This document shows, piece after piece, positions 37,397 through 47,542 of a stretch of 64,000 nt of DNA (position 1 is the first letter of the stretch; every line of letters begins with the position of its first letter). Source of the DNA: Synechococcus sp. WH 8109 (GTDB lineage Bacteria; Cyanobacteriota; Cyanobacteriia; PCC-6307; Cyanobiaceae); the NCBI RefSeq assembly GCF_000161795.2, contig NZ_CP006882.1:1364001-1428000 (forward strand), written 5' to 3'. The notes below the pieces were generated by a model, which did no database searches, was not told the origin of the DNA, and saw nothing but the letters and a program-made list of their open reading frames with translations. The position numbers and the translations under genes are program-made.

Positions 37397-38734
37397 CTAA
37401 GTACGCTGCAGCACAGCCGAGTAGAACCCATCCCCCCCGCTGGCTTGATCCGGCCAGAGCTGGCTCTCCTGCTCCAGGCGAAGAGCTGGCTGGCGCTTCA
37501 ACAACTCCTGGATCTGTTTCTGATTTTCATCGGGATGAATGGTGCAGGTGGCGTACACCAACACTCCCTGGGGAGCCAACAACGGCAAAAGCCCATCCAG
37601 CAGAGCCTGTTGTTGGGGCAAAAGACCACGAACGGATTGAGGCGTCACGCGCCAACGAGCGTCGGGGTGACGGGCAAGGGTTCCCAGCCCCGAGCAGGGG
37701 GCATCGATCAAAATCCGCTGGAAGGATTCACGCCATTGGGGCCGCTGCTCCAAAAGATTGGCGGCATCCGCAGCCAGGGCATTGATGGAAGCGAGGCCAA
37801 GCCGGGCGGCATTGGCCACAACGCGCTTGAGCCGTCCAGCTGAACGGTCCACAGCCCAGATCTCCGCCTGATCACCCACCAACTCGGCCAAATGGGTGGC
37901 TTTTCCTCCCGGAGCCGCGCAGGCATCCAGGATGCGATCTCCCGGCTTGGGATCGAGCAGAGGTGCAATCCATTGCGCCGAACAATCCTGCACACACCAA
38001 TGGCCCTCGGCATAGCCAGGCCAGTCGCGCAGATCGCCGCTGTGGCCTGAGATGCGCAGGCCATCGGGACAACCAACGATGGGCTCACTGCTGATGCCAG
38101 CCGCGGCCAGATCCTGCTGCACCTGCGGAGGGCTCGATCGCAACCGGTTTACCCGTAAATCCAGATCCGGCACGCGGTTGCAGGCGCTTGCCACCGCCGC
38201 GGCCCCCTCTGCCCCGCGCCACTCGATCAACAGCTGGGTGAACCAATCCGGCAGGGACTGGGACTGGGCCAGCTGAGCTGCCAGATCGTTGGGCGATTGC
38301 AGGGTTTCGCCGGCCTCCCGCGCCCGCAGCGCCGCCCTCAGAACCCCATTCACCACAGGGGCCAGTCGTGCCAATCCCTTGCTGGTTTTAGCCAACTCCA
38401 CAGCGGTGTTCACCGCTGCTGAATCTGGAATCCGCTCCATCAACAGCAGTTGATAGAGACCTACATGCAGCAGCCAGCGCAGCTTGGGCGGTTGCTTTGC
38501 AGCTGGCACCTTGCCCAACCGATCCAACCAGGCATCCAGAGTGCGCCGTTGGCGGATCGCGCCATAGGCAAGCTCGGTCACCAACCCCCGATCCGAAGGT
38601 TTGAGGTCCTGCATCCGCAGAACCCGCTCCAGCGCCACATCGGCATAGGCCCCAGCCGCAACCGCCTGCAACACATCCCAGGCGAGACGGCGCGGCAGCA
38701 GTCCAATCGGAGCCGAATCAGACAAGAGCAGCAC
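37397..38734 (-). CDS. rsmB: 16S rRNA m5C967 methyltransferase
   Basis: A 445-residue RsmB/Sun protein. The N-terminal NusB-like RNA-binding domain is followed by the methyltransferase with SAM motif ILDACAAPGGKATHLAEL, DAPCSGLGTLARHPD with the proton-shuttling Cys, and VYATCTIHPDEN with the catalytic Cys. The GTG start is at 38734, next to the alkyltransferase-like gene. The gene converges with the PBP gene. Confidence 0.93.
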   Translation of the reverse strand: MLLLSDSAPIGLLPRRLAWDVLQAVAAGAYADVALERVLRMQDLKPSDRGLVTELAYGAIRQRRTLDAWLDRLGKVPAAKQPPKLRWLLHVGLYQLLLMERIPDSAAVNTAVELAKTSKGLARLAPVVNGVLRAALRAREAGETLQSPNDLAAQLAQSQSLPDWFTQLLIEWRGAEGAAAVASACNRVPDLDLRVNRLRSSPPQVQQDLAAAGISSEPIVGCPDGLRISGHSGDLRDWPGYAEGHWCVQDCSAQWIAPLLDPKPGDRILDACAAPGGKATHLAELVGDQAEIWAVDRSAGRLKRVVANAARLGLASINALAADAANLLEQRPQWRESFQRILIDAPCSGLGTLARHPDARWRVTPQSVRGLLPQQQALLDGLLPLLAPQGVLVYATCTIHPDENQKQIQELLKRQPALRLEQESQLWPDQASGGDGFYSAVLQRT

Positions 38735-38737
38735 GCA

Positions 38738-39061
38738 TCAATCCCCAGCATGGGCGTCCGGGTGCCAGAGGAACTGACGCAGCGGCAAGCGTCCTTCCGC
38801 ATCCACCGGAATGCCCTCAGCCAGCAGAAGGTCACGCTGGATCCAGTCACTGCCCTCACGGCTGAGGCTCATCGAAATCCGGCCCTGAGCGTTCACCACG
38901 CGGTGCCAGGGAACGGTGGACGGGAGCTTGAGACGTCGTAAGGCCCAACCCACCTGACGTGCACAACCAAAGGCACCGATTAAATCGGCGATCTGGCCGT
39001 AGGTCGCCAAGCGGCCGTGGGGGATACGGGCCACCTGGTTCCAGACACGCTGATCAAACAT
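38738..39061 (-). CDS. Alkyltransferase-like protein (ATL) without the acceptor Cys
   Basis: About 107 residues of the MGMT C-terminal domain family. VWNQVARIPHGRLATYGQIAD and the helix-turn-helix region with QVGWALRRLK are clear, but the active-site PCHR is PWHR (Trp at about residue 52). Such proteins bind O6-alkylguanine and hand lesions to nucleotide excision repair instead of repairing them directly. The start ATG 39061 is chosen by alignment with the family; the frame is open 126 bases further upstream. Confidence 0.82.
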   Translation of the reverse strand: MFDQRVWNQVARIPHGRLATYGQIADLIGAFGCARQVGWALRRLKLPSTVPWHRVVNAQGRISMSLSREGSDWIQRDLLLAEGIPVDAEGRLPLRQFLWHPDAHAGD

Positions 39062-39201
39062 GCCGCCGGAGACGTACGGTTCAACGGAGGGATCCTTGGG
39101 CGGGATCTGAATGGCGACGGAAGCGCTGACTTCTTGATTGTCGTCCCAGACCCCAAGCACGGAATGACCCCAACCTGTTGCTCTCACCCGATTGACCGCC
39201 C

Positions 39202-39834
39202 ATGCCCCTGCTGCCGCGACGGTTTGAGCGGCTGAAATCCGTGCTGAACCACCGCATGGCGGATCTCACGGTGCTGCTCGAACACGTGGAGAAACCGCAC
39301 AACCTCTCCGCCATCCTGCGCAGCTGTGATGCCGTCGGGGCGCTGGAAGCCCACGCGGTGAGTTTTAACGGGCGGCCACGCACCTTCAACAGCACCGCCC
39401 AGGGCAGCCAGAAATGGGTGCCTCTGCACGACCATCCCGACACCGAAACAGCCATCCGCCATCTCAAAGCGAAAGGGTTCCGGCTCTACGGAACCCATCT
39501 CGGAGTGGATGCCAAGGACTACCGGGAGTGCGACTTCACCGGGCCCACCGCCTTCGTGCTCGGGGCTGAGAAATGGGGGCTGACCGATCAGGCCCAGGAC
39601 CTGATGGATGAAGCGCTGTTCATCCCGATGCGCGGCATGGTGCAGTCCCTGAACGTGTCGGTCGCCACCGCAACCCTGCTATTTGAGGCGCTGCGCCAAC
39701 GCCAGGTGGCCGGACTGGCTCCAACTCAGGGAGAAGGCCTGAAGCCAGAGCACTACCAGCAGTTGCTTTTTGAGTGGTCCTACTCCGAGGTGGCCACTGG
39801 TGCCGGGAGCAGGAACGGCCTTACCCCGGCTTAA
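39202..39834 (+). CDS. trmH: tRNA (Gm18) 2'-O-methyltransferase
   Basis: A 210-residue SPOUT enzyme. The N-terminal RRFERLKSVLNHRMADLTVL, the EHVEKPHNLSAILRSCDAVG motif with the catalytic Arg, FVLGAEKWGLTDQA, and MRGMVQSLNVSVATATLL are the TrmH signatures, and a C-terminal extension past residue 170 fits bacterial TrmH. It methylates G18 in the tRNA D-loop. The gene diverges from the ATL gene. Confidence 0.92.
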   Translation: MPLLPRRFERLKSVLNHRMADLTVLLEHVEKPHNLSAILRSCDAVGALEAHAVSFNGRPRTFNSTAQGSQKWVPLHDHPDTETAIRHLKAKGFRLYGTHLGVDAKDYRECDFTGPTAFVLGAEKWGLTDQAQDLMDEALFIPMRGMVQSLNVSVATATLLFEALRQRQVAGLAPTQGEGLKPEHYQQLLFEWSYSEVATGAGSRNGLTPA

Positions 39835-39953
39835 ATGAGCAGGGTGAGCTGATGGAGGAGTTGCCGCGAACTGTGAAGCTGCGCTGCTGATTCAACAGAA
39901 GACTTGCATCTCTGTGAACCCTGGGCCATAACCAAAGCAGCGGATTGTCAGCA

Positions 39954-40127
39954 ATGGACAACAAAAAGCTGCACCAGTATGCGGTCACCTACCACTGCGG
40001 CACCGAATGGGGCGAAGAATTACTCCAGTCTGACGATCTCAGCCATGCCGTGGAAGCTGCCCACGCCATCTTCCCCAGCTCCTGCCGGATTTCGATCCGT
40101 GAGGTGAAGGCACCGAAAACAGCCTGA
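39954..40127 (+). CDS. Small hypothetical protein (57 aa)
   Basis: A 57-residue soluble protein beginning MDNKKLHQYAVTYHCGTEWG, with two cysteines and an acidic middle. It has the look of a short ferredoxin-fold-like or beta-alpha protein, but no family was recognised. ATG 39954 is preferred to TTG 39945. The gene follows trmH by 119 bases and converges with the next small membrane-protein gene. Confidence 0.6.
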   Translation: MDNKKLHQYAVTYHCGTEWGEELLQSDDLSHAVEAAHAIFPSSCRISIREVKAPKTA

Positions 40128-40129
40128 GA

Positions 40130-40345
40130 TCAACGCGGTCGCCGCGGCACCCCAGGCAACTGAACCGCGGTGATCAACACCGTCGTTTCCAACAGCAGAT
40201 TGCGGCTGACCAGCACCACTACCAGCAGCAAGGTGGTGGCCAGGATCCGCTCGAGCAAAGCGATCACGTCATCGGTGCTGTCGCAGCTCTTTTTCCAGAG
40301 CAACGCGGCCATGCTTAGCAACAGCAAGGTGATCCACCAGGCCAT
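40130..40345 (-). CDS. Small membrane protein (71 aa)
   Basis: 71 residues with two hydrophobic helices (WWITLLLLSMAALLW and ILATTLLLVVVLVSRNLLL) separated by an acidic CDSTDDV stretch; it ends with a basic PRRPR. No known family recognised. It lies 19 bases downstream of the permease gene in the same direction. ATG 40345 is chosen over GTG 40348. Confidence 0.55.
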   Translation of the reverse strand: MAWWITLLLLSMAALLWKKSCDSTDDVIALLERILATTLLLVVVLVSRNLLLETTVLITAVQLPGVPRRPR

Positions 40346-40364
40346 CACACCCGTGCCGATGTGC

Positions 40365-41237
40365 TTAGTTTGACGCAGGCCGGGCTTCTGCGCCGCTCAC
40401 CCAGGCCTCGATGCCTTCACCAAGGAAGGACAGCCCCAGCACCAACACAAACATCGCCAGGCCGGGGAAGAGCGCCGTCCACCACACCCCGGTGGGCACT
40501 GCTGCGAGTGCAAGGTTGAGATCGCCACCCCATTCCGGCACTGTCTCCGGCAGGCCCAGGCCGAGAAATCCCAATCCCCCCAGCACTAGCACCGCATCAG
40601 CGGCATTGAGGGTGAGCAGCACCGGCACCGAGGTGATCACGTTGCGGAACATATAGCGCCGCAGGATCCAGAGCGGTCCCGCCCCGAGGCTCTGGGCGGC
40701 CTCCACAAACAGCTCGCTCTTCACCTGGGCGGTTTGGTTGCGCACCACGCGGAAATACTGCGGCACATACACGACACAAAGCGCGGCAGCGGCATTGGGG
40801 ATGCCCTTGCCCAGCAGAAAAGCCAACACCACCGAAAGCAACAACACCGGCAGCGTGTAGAGCGTGTCCATCAGCAGCACCATCAGGCGATCGACTGCGC
40901 CGCCGAAATACCCACTCACCATTCCCAGAGGCACACCGACCAGCAGGGCCACACCCACCGCCAACAACACCACCTGAAGCGCTACTCCACTGCCGGCCAT
41001 GGTGCGCACACACACATCCCGGCCGAGCCGGTCGGTGCCGCACCAATGGGTCCAACTTGGACCGGCGTAGATCGGATTCTCCAGGCCGACATTGGCGTCC
41101 GGAAGGATGCCAGCACTCACCAACAACGGCGTGATCAAGGCCACCAGCAGGTAGATCCCCACAATCACCAGGCCCCAGCGGGCCATGCGGGTGGAGAGGC
41201 TGCGGGTCACGGGCAGGTTGGCCTCAGGCGGATGCAT
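40365..41237 (-). CDS. ABC transporter permease, DppC/OppC type
   Basis: A 290-residue inner-membrane permease with six helices. Visible are the N-terminal helix WGLVIVGIYLLVALITPLL, the HWCGTDRLGRDVCVR motif typical of DppC/OppC proteins, and the EAA loop EAAQSLGAGPLWILRRYMF that contacts the ATPase. No ATPase, partner permease (DppB) or binding protein lies nearby, so the partners must be elsewhere. Substrate (peptide, nickel or other) cannot be read. Confidence 0.88.
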   Translation of the reverse strand: MHPPEANLPVTRSLSTRMARWGLVIVGIYLLVALITPLLVSAGILPDANVGLENPIYAGPSWTHWCGTDRLGRDVCVRTMAGSGVALQVVLLAVGVALLVGVPLGMVSGYFGGAVDRLMVLLMDTLYTLPVLLLSVVLAFLLGKGIPNAAAALCVVYVPQYFRVVRNQTAQVKSELFVEAAQSLGAGPLWILRRYMFRNVITSVPVLLTLNAADAVLVLGGLGFLGLGLPETVPEWGGDLNLALAAVPTGVWWTALFPGLAMFVLVLGLSFLGEGIEAWVSGAEARPASN

Positions 41238-41258
41238 TGTCTCCCTAACCGCGGAAGA

Positions 41259-41378
41259 ATGAAGCCATGGCGTCCCGTTACCGCTGGCGACAACAGCTGC
41301 TGGTCAGCCTGTAATGGAGAAGCGGACAATGTCGAAGTGATCATCTTTAGGGATGGCCGCCATGACATCACCAACTGA
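41259..41378 (+). CDS. Possible small protein (39 aa)
   Basis: A 39-codon frame starting MKPWRPVTAGDNSCWSACNG and ending FRDGRHDITN, between the divergent permease gene and the convergent lepA gene. Composition is protein-like, with two Cys and an acidic patch. It falls below common size cut-offs. No homologue recognised. Confidence 0.35.
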   Translation: MKPWRPVTAGDNSCWSACNGEADNVEVIIFRDGRHDITN

Positions 41379-41384
41379 TAGAAA

Positions 41385-43205
<1,821 letters not shown>

Positions 43206-43276
43206 GCAGCGGCGGAATCCCGTCTCGGGTCCAGAAAGCGTCGTTGGCACAATCCTAAGGAGCGGCACCAGTGGTC

Positions 43277-43597
43277 ATGAGCAATCCCTGGACCCTGCTA
43301 CTGCTAGCGATCAGCGCTGAGGTGATAGGCACCTCCTGCCTGCGGCTTTCGGAAGGCATGACCCGACCGCTGCCCACACTGCTGGTGTTCAGCGCCTATG
43401 CCCTTGCGATGGCCCTGCTCTCCAAGGTGGTGCTAAGTATTCCCCTTGGGATTACGTATGCCCTTTGGAGCGGCATTGGCACTGTGGTAATCGTGCTGGT
43501 TGGCCGGTTTGCCTACAGCCAGACGCTGCAGCCCGCCCAATTGATTGGCATCGCTCTAATCACTACCGGGGTGGTGTTGGTGAATCTGGGGGAATGA
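43277..43597 (+). CDS. SMR-family small multidrug transporter
   Basis: A 106-residue four-helix membrane protein of the EmrE/SugE family. The essential membrane Glu lies in LLAISAEVIGTSCLRLSEGM near residue 15, and GITYALWSGIGTVVI is the third-helix signature. It exports cationic compounds or guanidinium by proton antiport as a dimer. ATG 43277 is preferred over GTG 43271. It diverges from lepA by 71 bases. Confidence 0.88.
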   Translation: MSNPWTLLLLAISAEVIGTSCLRLSEGMTRPLPTLLVFSAYALAMALLSKVVLSIPLGITYALWSGIGTVVIVLVGRFAYSQTLQPAQLIGIALITTGVVLVNLGE

Positions 43598-43600
43598 GGC

Positions 43601-45139
43601 TCAGGCGGTGAGACCCAGCAGGGCATCGCTGCGTTCCCGCATCCGGTTCAACACCTGGGGATCCTGCTGGGGATCTTCATGGATGCTGGGCAAGAGCGCT
43701 TGCAGGCGTTGCTGCCAGGCGTAGCTGTCGAACCGTTCCTTGAAACAGCGCTGCAGCACTTCCAACATGATCGTCACCGCCGTACTCGCTCCTGGGGAGG
43801 CTCCCAGCAACGCCGCCAGGGAGCCATCGCCGGAGGCCACCACCTCAGTTCCCAGCTGCAGCCGTCCGCCCTGCTTGCTGCGTTTGATGATCTGCACCCG
43901 CTGGCCCGCCACCGAGAGGGTCCAGTCTTCGGTGCGGGCTGTGGGCATGAACTGCTGCAGCGCCTCATGCCGCTCTGCTGGGCTCTGGCGCAGCTGATTG
44001 ATCAAATACTGCACCAATTCGAAATTGGTAGCCCCCACCTGCAGCATGGGCAGCAAATTGGTGGCCCTCACGGAAGCGGGGAGGTCCAACAGGGAACCCT
44101 GCTTGAGGAACTTGCTACTGAAGCCGGCAAAGGGGCCGAACAGCAGCGACCGCTTGCCATCGATCCAGCGAGTGTCGAGGTGGGGCACCGACATCGGTGG
44201 AGCTCCCACCGCCGCCTTGCCGTAAACCTTGGCCCGCTGACGATCCGCCAGCTGGGCATCACCGCAAACCAACCAGAGGCCACTCACAGGGAAGCCCGCA
44301 AAATCAGCCGCCTCCGGAATCCCGGAGCGTTGCAGGAGCGGCAGGGCACCACCCCCGGCACCAAGGAAGACAAAGGGGGCACGCACTTCCTTTTTGCCGG
44401 AGGGCCCTTGAAGCACCACGCGCCAGTCGGCCTCGGTCATGTCGCTGCGACGCAGGCGTTTGAGGTCTTGAACCTGGGTGCCGTACTCAACGCTGAGCGC
44501 TCCTCTCTGCTGCAACGGCATCAAATAGGCCCGGGTGAGGGTGCCGAAATCCACGTCCGTACCCCGGTCAATTCGGGTGGCCGCCAATCGCTGCTTGAGA
44601 TCGCGTCCCGCCATTACCAGGGGCATCCACTCGGTGAGCTCGCTCTGGTCTTCGCTCCAGCGCATCCGAGCAAAGGCCGGTAGGTCTTTCAGTTGGCTGA
44701 AGCGCTGACGCAAGAAGGCAATGTTCTCCGGCGTCCACACGGCGCTGATGTGAGCCGCCTGGTGAAGGAAGCTGCTGGTGTCGAGGTCGCGCCGCTCCTG
44801 CAGCGAACTCCAGAACTCAAGGCTGCGTTCAAACGAGGCATTGATGGCCACCGCTTTGGCCGTCGCGACGGTGCCATCCGCCTGCATCGGGGTGTAGTTC
44901 AACTCGCAGTTGGCGGCATGGCCGGTACCGGCATTGTTCACCGCTGCGCTGCTCTCCAGAGCAGGCGCCTCGAGGCGCTCCACCAGAAGAATCCGCAGCT
45001 GCTGGTCGAGTTCATGCAGCAGCGCCGCCAGGGTGGCGCTCATGATTCCAGCGCCCACCAGCACGGCGTCGTAGTGGGCCTCTGGGTTGAACGAACCGTC
45101 GTGCTGCACCGGAGCTGGAGGGTTAACCGCTCTCGTCAC
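43601..45139 (-). CDS. mqo: Malate:quinone oxidoreductase
   Basis: A 512-residue FAD-dependent membrane-associated enzyme that oxidises malate to oxaloacetate and passes electrons to the quinone pool. YDAVLVGAGIMSATLAALLHE is the FAD motif, and VNNAGTGHAANCELNYTP, PVSGLWLVCGDAQL and the FGPFAGFSSKFLK stretch are Mqo signatures. The length is standard. It converges with the SMR gene with a 3-base gap. Confidence 0.93.
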   Translation of the reverse strand: MTRAVNPPAPVQHDGSFNPEAHYDAVLVGAGIMSATLAALLHELDQQLRILLVERLEAPALESSAAVNNAGTGHAANCELNYTPMQADGTVATAKAVAINASFERSLEFWSSLQERRDLDTSSFLHQAAHISAVWTPENIAFLRQRFSQLKDLPAFARMRWSEDQSELTEWMPLVMAGRDLKQRLAATRIDRGTDVDFGTLTRAYLMPLQQRGALSVEYGTQVQDLKRLRRSDMTEADWRVVLQGPSGKKEVRAPFVFLGAGGGALPLLQRSGIPEAADFAGFPVSGLWLVCGDAQLADRQRAKVYGKAAVGAPPMSVPHLDTRWIDGKRSLLFGPFAGFSSKFLKQGSLLDLPASVRATNLLPMLQVGATNFELVQYLINQLRQSPAERHEALQQFMPTARTEDWTLSVAGQRVQIIKRSKQGGRLQLGTEVVASGDGSLAALLGASPGASTAVTIMLEVLQRCFKERFDSYAWQQRLQALLPSIHEDPQQDPQVLNRMRERSDALLGLTA

Positions 45140-45189
45140 CCTATGGGGCCACTCCTTAACCTTGAAGCCTTGACGTCTGGTTCATCCCG

Positions 45190-45435
45190 ATGAGCACTGA
45201 AACCATGGCCCTCACGCTTGAGAACGTGGAGAAGGTGCTGGATGAGCTGCGCCCCTTCCTGATGGCCGACGGCGGCAATGTTGAAGTGGTGGAACTGGAC
45301 GGCCCGATCGTGAAGGTGCGCCTGCAGGGCGCCTGCGGCAGCTGTCCCAGCAGCACGATGACTTTGAAGATGGGCATCGAACGCAAGATGCGCGAGTCGA
45401 TCCCTGAAGTGAGTGAAGTGGTGCAGGTGCTCTGA
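45190..45435 (+). CDS. nfu: NifU-like Fe-S scaffold (Nfu)
   Basis: An 81-residue protein consisting only of the NifU C-terminal domain. The cluster-binding CGSC motif (Cys49, Cys52) lies in [19 protein letters not shown]. In cyanobacteria this Nfu is the main scaffold for photosystem I 4Fe-4S clusters. It starts ATG 45190, 50 bases from the divergent mqo gene. Its TGA overlaps the CTG proposed as start of the next gene. Confidence 0.95.
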   Translation: MSTETMALTLENVEKVLDELRPFLMADGGNVEVVELDGPIVKVRLQGACGSCPSSTMTLKMGIERKMRESIPEVSEVVQVL

Positions 45436-45734
45436 AGCGCCTCTTCGTCTACGGATCAATCAAAAGCAACGGCAGCGCCCATCACTTGCTGAAGGGCGCT
45501 AAACGCGACCGAGACGGCATAGTTGACGGCTTCATCGAGATCCAGCACCGGGGCTACCCGATGCTGCTGCGGGGCAAAGGGGCCGTTTCAGGAGAGGTTT
45601 ATTGGGTGCCCGAGCCTTGTTGGCCAGCCTTGGATGATTGGGAGGAGGTGCCTGATGTGTACCAACGCAGCAGCGCTACCCTCAGGGATGGCCGCAGCGT
45701 ATGGCTCTACGAAGCAGCTCCAGGGATTAATTAG
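45432..45734 (+). CDS. GGCT-fold protein (gamma-glutamylcyclotransferase-like)
   Basis: About 100 residues of the GGCT/AIG2-like fold. The substrate loop [15 protein letters not shown], then RGYPMLL, SGEVYWV and [12 protein letters not shown] with the likely catalytic Glu are all visible. Only TTG 45486 is a standard start, but it would remove the YGS loop. The full domain is open upstream, and CTG at 45432 falls just before KRLFVYGS and overlaps the nfu stop (CTGA). I take the CTG as probable start. Activity on gamma-glutamyl compounds is a family-level inference. Confidence 0.75.
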   Translation: MKRLFVYGSIKSNGSAHHLLKGAKRDRDGIVDGFIEIQHRGYPMLLRGKGAVSGEVYWVPEPCWPALDDWEEVPDVYQRSSATLRDGRSVWLYEAAPGIN

Positions 45735-45838
45735 TCGAAAAGAGTAAAATCAATAAAGTGAGATTTTTCGCACTGCATGTTTACAGAAAACAAAAAAATC
45801 ATGCCTTAGACCATTGGCATGCCTAACGAGGCAAGCCA
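45735..45838. promoter_or_regulatory. AT-rich intergenic stretch before the GAF gene
   Basis: This gap marks a change to AT-rich sequence (AAAGAGTAAAATCAATAAAG, then AAAACAAAAAAATC) unlike the core genes before it. It probably holds the promoter of the GAF gene; no clear -35/-10 pair can be assigned. Confidence 0.3.
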
Positions 45839-46561
45839 ATGCAGGCAGCGCCCAAGCCGATCAACGAAGCAGCCAGGCTGAGATCACTCAGTGAATATCG
45901 GATCCTGGGAACCAAGCCTGAGAAAGCGTTTGACAACATCACCCGGATGGCGTCAGAGATCTGTCAATCTCCGATTGCCCTGATCTCCTTGGTGGACGAG
46001 AAGCGTCAGTGGTTCAAATCGAAGGTGGGGCTTGAGGCCAGCGAAACCACCCGGGATATCTCCTTCTGTGCCCATACGATCCTCGATTCCAAACCTCTAG
46101 TGGTGGAGGACGCGCTATTTGATGAGAAATTCCGCGACAACCCCCTCGTTCAGGAAGAACCCCACATCCGGCTTTATGCGGGCTTCCCGCTGAAAACAGA
46201 CATTAACCACCGCATTGGAACGCTTTGCGTAATTGATCGCATTCCCAAATCACTCACGAATTCGCAATACAAGGTGATGGAAGGCCTGGCGGAACAGGCC
46301 ACCACACTTTTGGAACTAAGACGCCGATCCCTTGCCCTGATGGATGAGTTCTGCCAAATGCATCACGCTCAAGGCTTAATCACCACCTGCAGTTACTGCA
46401 AATCAATCCGCGACAGCGAAGGGGTCTGGCAGCCGATCGAACGATTCCTGATGCAGCACAGCACGCTGAATTTCAGCCATGGCATCTGTCCCGAATGCAT
46501 GAACATGCACTTTCCCGACGTGCAAAGCACTCGAACGGAGTCGCCGAACAATCAGGGGTGA
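45839..46561 (+). CDS. GAF-domain sensor with C-terminal two-CxxC module
   Basis: 240 residues. A GAF domain runs from about 18 to 165 (ALISLVDEKRQWFKSKVGL, SFCAHTI, YAGFPL, IGTLCVID), with Cys77 in the SFCAHTI segment. It is followed by a short helix and a C-terminal module with Cys184, Cys187, Cys217 and Cys220 (CSYCKSIRD and FSHGICPECM), a pattern seen after sensor domains and probably binding zinc or sensing redox state. There is no kinase, cyclase or DNA-binding domain, so its output is unclear; it may act through another protein. Confidence 0.8.
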   Translation: MQAAPKPINEAARLRSLSEYRILGTKPEKAFDNITRMASEICQSPIALISLVDEKRQWFKSKVGLEASETTRDISFCAHTILDSKPLVVEDALFDEKFRDNPLVQEEPHIRLYAGFPLKTDINHRIGTLCVIDRIPKSLTNSQYKVMEGLAEQATTLLELRRRSLALMDEFCQMHHAQGLITTCSYCKSIRDSEGVWQPIERFLMQHSTLNFSHGICPECMNMHFPDVQSTRTESPNNQG

Positions 46562-46646
46562 GGCAATTGGAACTGGGCGCTTGGATCAGCCACATCACAC
46601 ACACTTGACATCGCCGGAAAATAAAAGGTAGTTCCAGTAATGCGTC

Positions 46647-46880
46647 ATGCGTATTGCAGATTTTCTGTATCGCAAGCTCGGGCTAAATATCTTCAAGGCC
46701 GCACCACACCTGAGAACACAAACGCCTGAGATTCAAGCCCCCGCCGAAGTCGAGCTGGAACCTCTGGAGCCACCAACACCGATCAACACATCAACCACCG
46801 ATGTGATTCACATCGGGCCACGGGGGGGGCGCTACAAGGTGGATGCAAATGGTCGCAAGGTGTACCTCAAGGCCAGCTGA
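46647..46880 (+). CDS. Hypothetical protein with GPRGGRYK tail (77 aa)
   Basis: 77 residues: a short helix at the start (RIADFLYRKLGLNIF), a Pro/Glu-rich linker (about 27-50), and a C-terminal basic motif IGPRGGRYKVDANGRKVYL. That tail resembles small basic motifs found at the end of some viral and bacterial proteins. Function unknown. Upstream AT-rich DNA and isolated position mark it as accessory. Confidence 0.6.
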   Translation: MRIADFLYRKLGLNIFKAAPHLRTQTPEIQAPAEVELEPLEPPTPINTSTTDVIHIGPRGGRYKVDANGRKVYLKAS

Positions 46881-47006
46881 AGTCGGCCAAACCCACATAT
46901 TGGACGACAAGCTGAGTTGAAATACTGATCAATTTAGTTCGGTAGCAAACACAACCACCATCCATTCAACCTGCACGACAAGGTTGAATCACTTCGGGAG
47001 CTCGAG

Positions 47007-47171
47007 GTGAACGCTGGTCCTGCTTGTCCCATCCGGTTTGGCACCGCGAACAATCAAAAGGAAACGCTCGCCGATCAATGCCTGACAGCAGCGGAAATCG
47101 AATGGCGACGTTGGTCGGGATGGCAGATGGAACGAACAGCTGAAAAACAGTTCAGAAAAAGGTGGGCCTGA
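47007..47171 (+). CDS. Possible small protein (54 aa)
   Basis: A 54-codon frame from GTG 47007, containing ADQCLTAAEIEWRRWSGWQM and a basic C-terminus (FRKRWA). Amphipathic, protein-like composition but no homologue recognised and no clear ribosome-binding site. A weaker open frame overlaps on the minus strand. Confidence 0.3.
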   Translation: MNAGPACPIRFGTANNQKETLADQCLTAAEIEWRRWSGWQMERTAEKQFRKRWA

Positions 47172-47260
47172 GTCGTTGACCAAAAAGCGAAGACCCTGAA
47201 GAGCGATGAAGCCACTGCCAATGAGGTGAGACCGATTCTTTAGCTCACGCCATTGCAGCG

Positions 47261-47311
47261 ACCATCCGCGACCTCTGCCCTGCCCTTTTGAACAAGACGC
47301 ACTTCAACTAG
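47261..47311 (+). pseudogene. 5' remnant of a class V aminotransferase gene
   Basis: Translation gives IRDLCPALLNKTHFN and then TAG. The intact gene at 54546 reads LRSLCPALQNKTYFN in its codons 6-20, 11 of 15 residues identical, and the DNA is alike over about 34 bases. Nothing of the rest of the gene is present. It lies just before the left copy of the 63-base repeat, so it is a relic of duplication or rearrangement at the border of the accessory region. Confidence 0.65.
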
Positions 47312-47327
47312 GACGAAATTCTCTTTG

Positions 47328-47390
47328 GACAAGCTCAGATCGCTTGCAACGCAGTGGTTTTCAAAGAGGAGACCAGAAAGCATTAGTCAC
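47328..47390 (+). repeat. Border repeat, left copy (63 bp)
   Basis: Aligns without gaps to 54461-54523: 49 of 63 bases identical, the first 17 exactly (GACAAGCTCAGATCGCT). The right copy lies directly upstream of the intact class V aminotransferase gene; this one lies just downstream of that gene's fragment. Confidence 0.7.
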
Positions 47391-47542
47391 ACCTTTAGTC
47401 ACGTAATTTGGTCGACACAGTCAGCCGATAACGCCCTGAGGCAGGACACTAAAAGTAACAAGCGATACACAATTTGAAAAAGAATGTAACCGCGCGAACA
47501 CGTTCTTCAGGTTACAAAGAGGCCGCCATTGGCTCTTCTGTC

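Noticed and set aside
40734-41255. His/Gln-rich plus-strand frame over the permease gene
   Set aside because: Antisense shadow of the permease; only the last 39 codons, outside the permease, are kept as a possible small gene.
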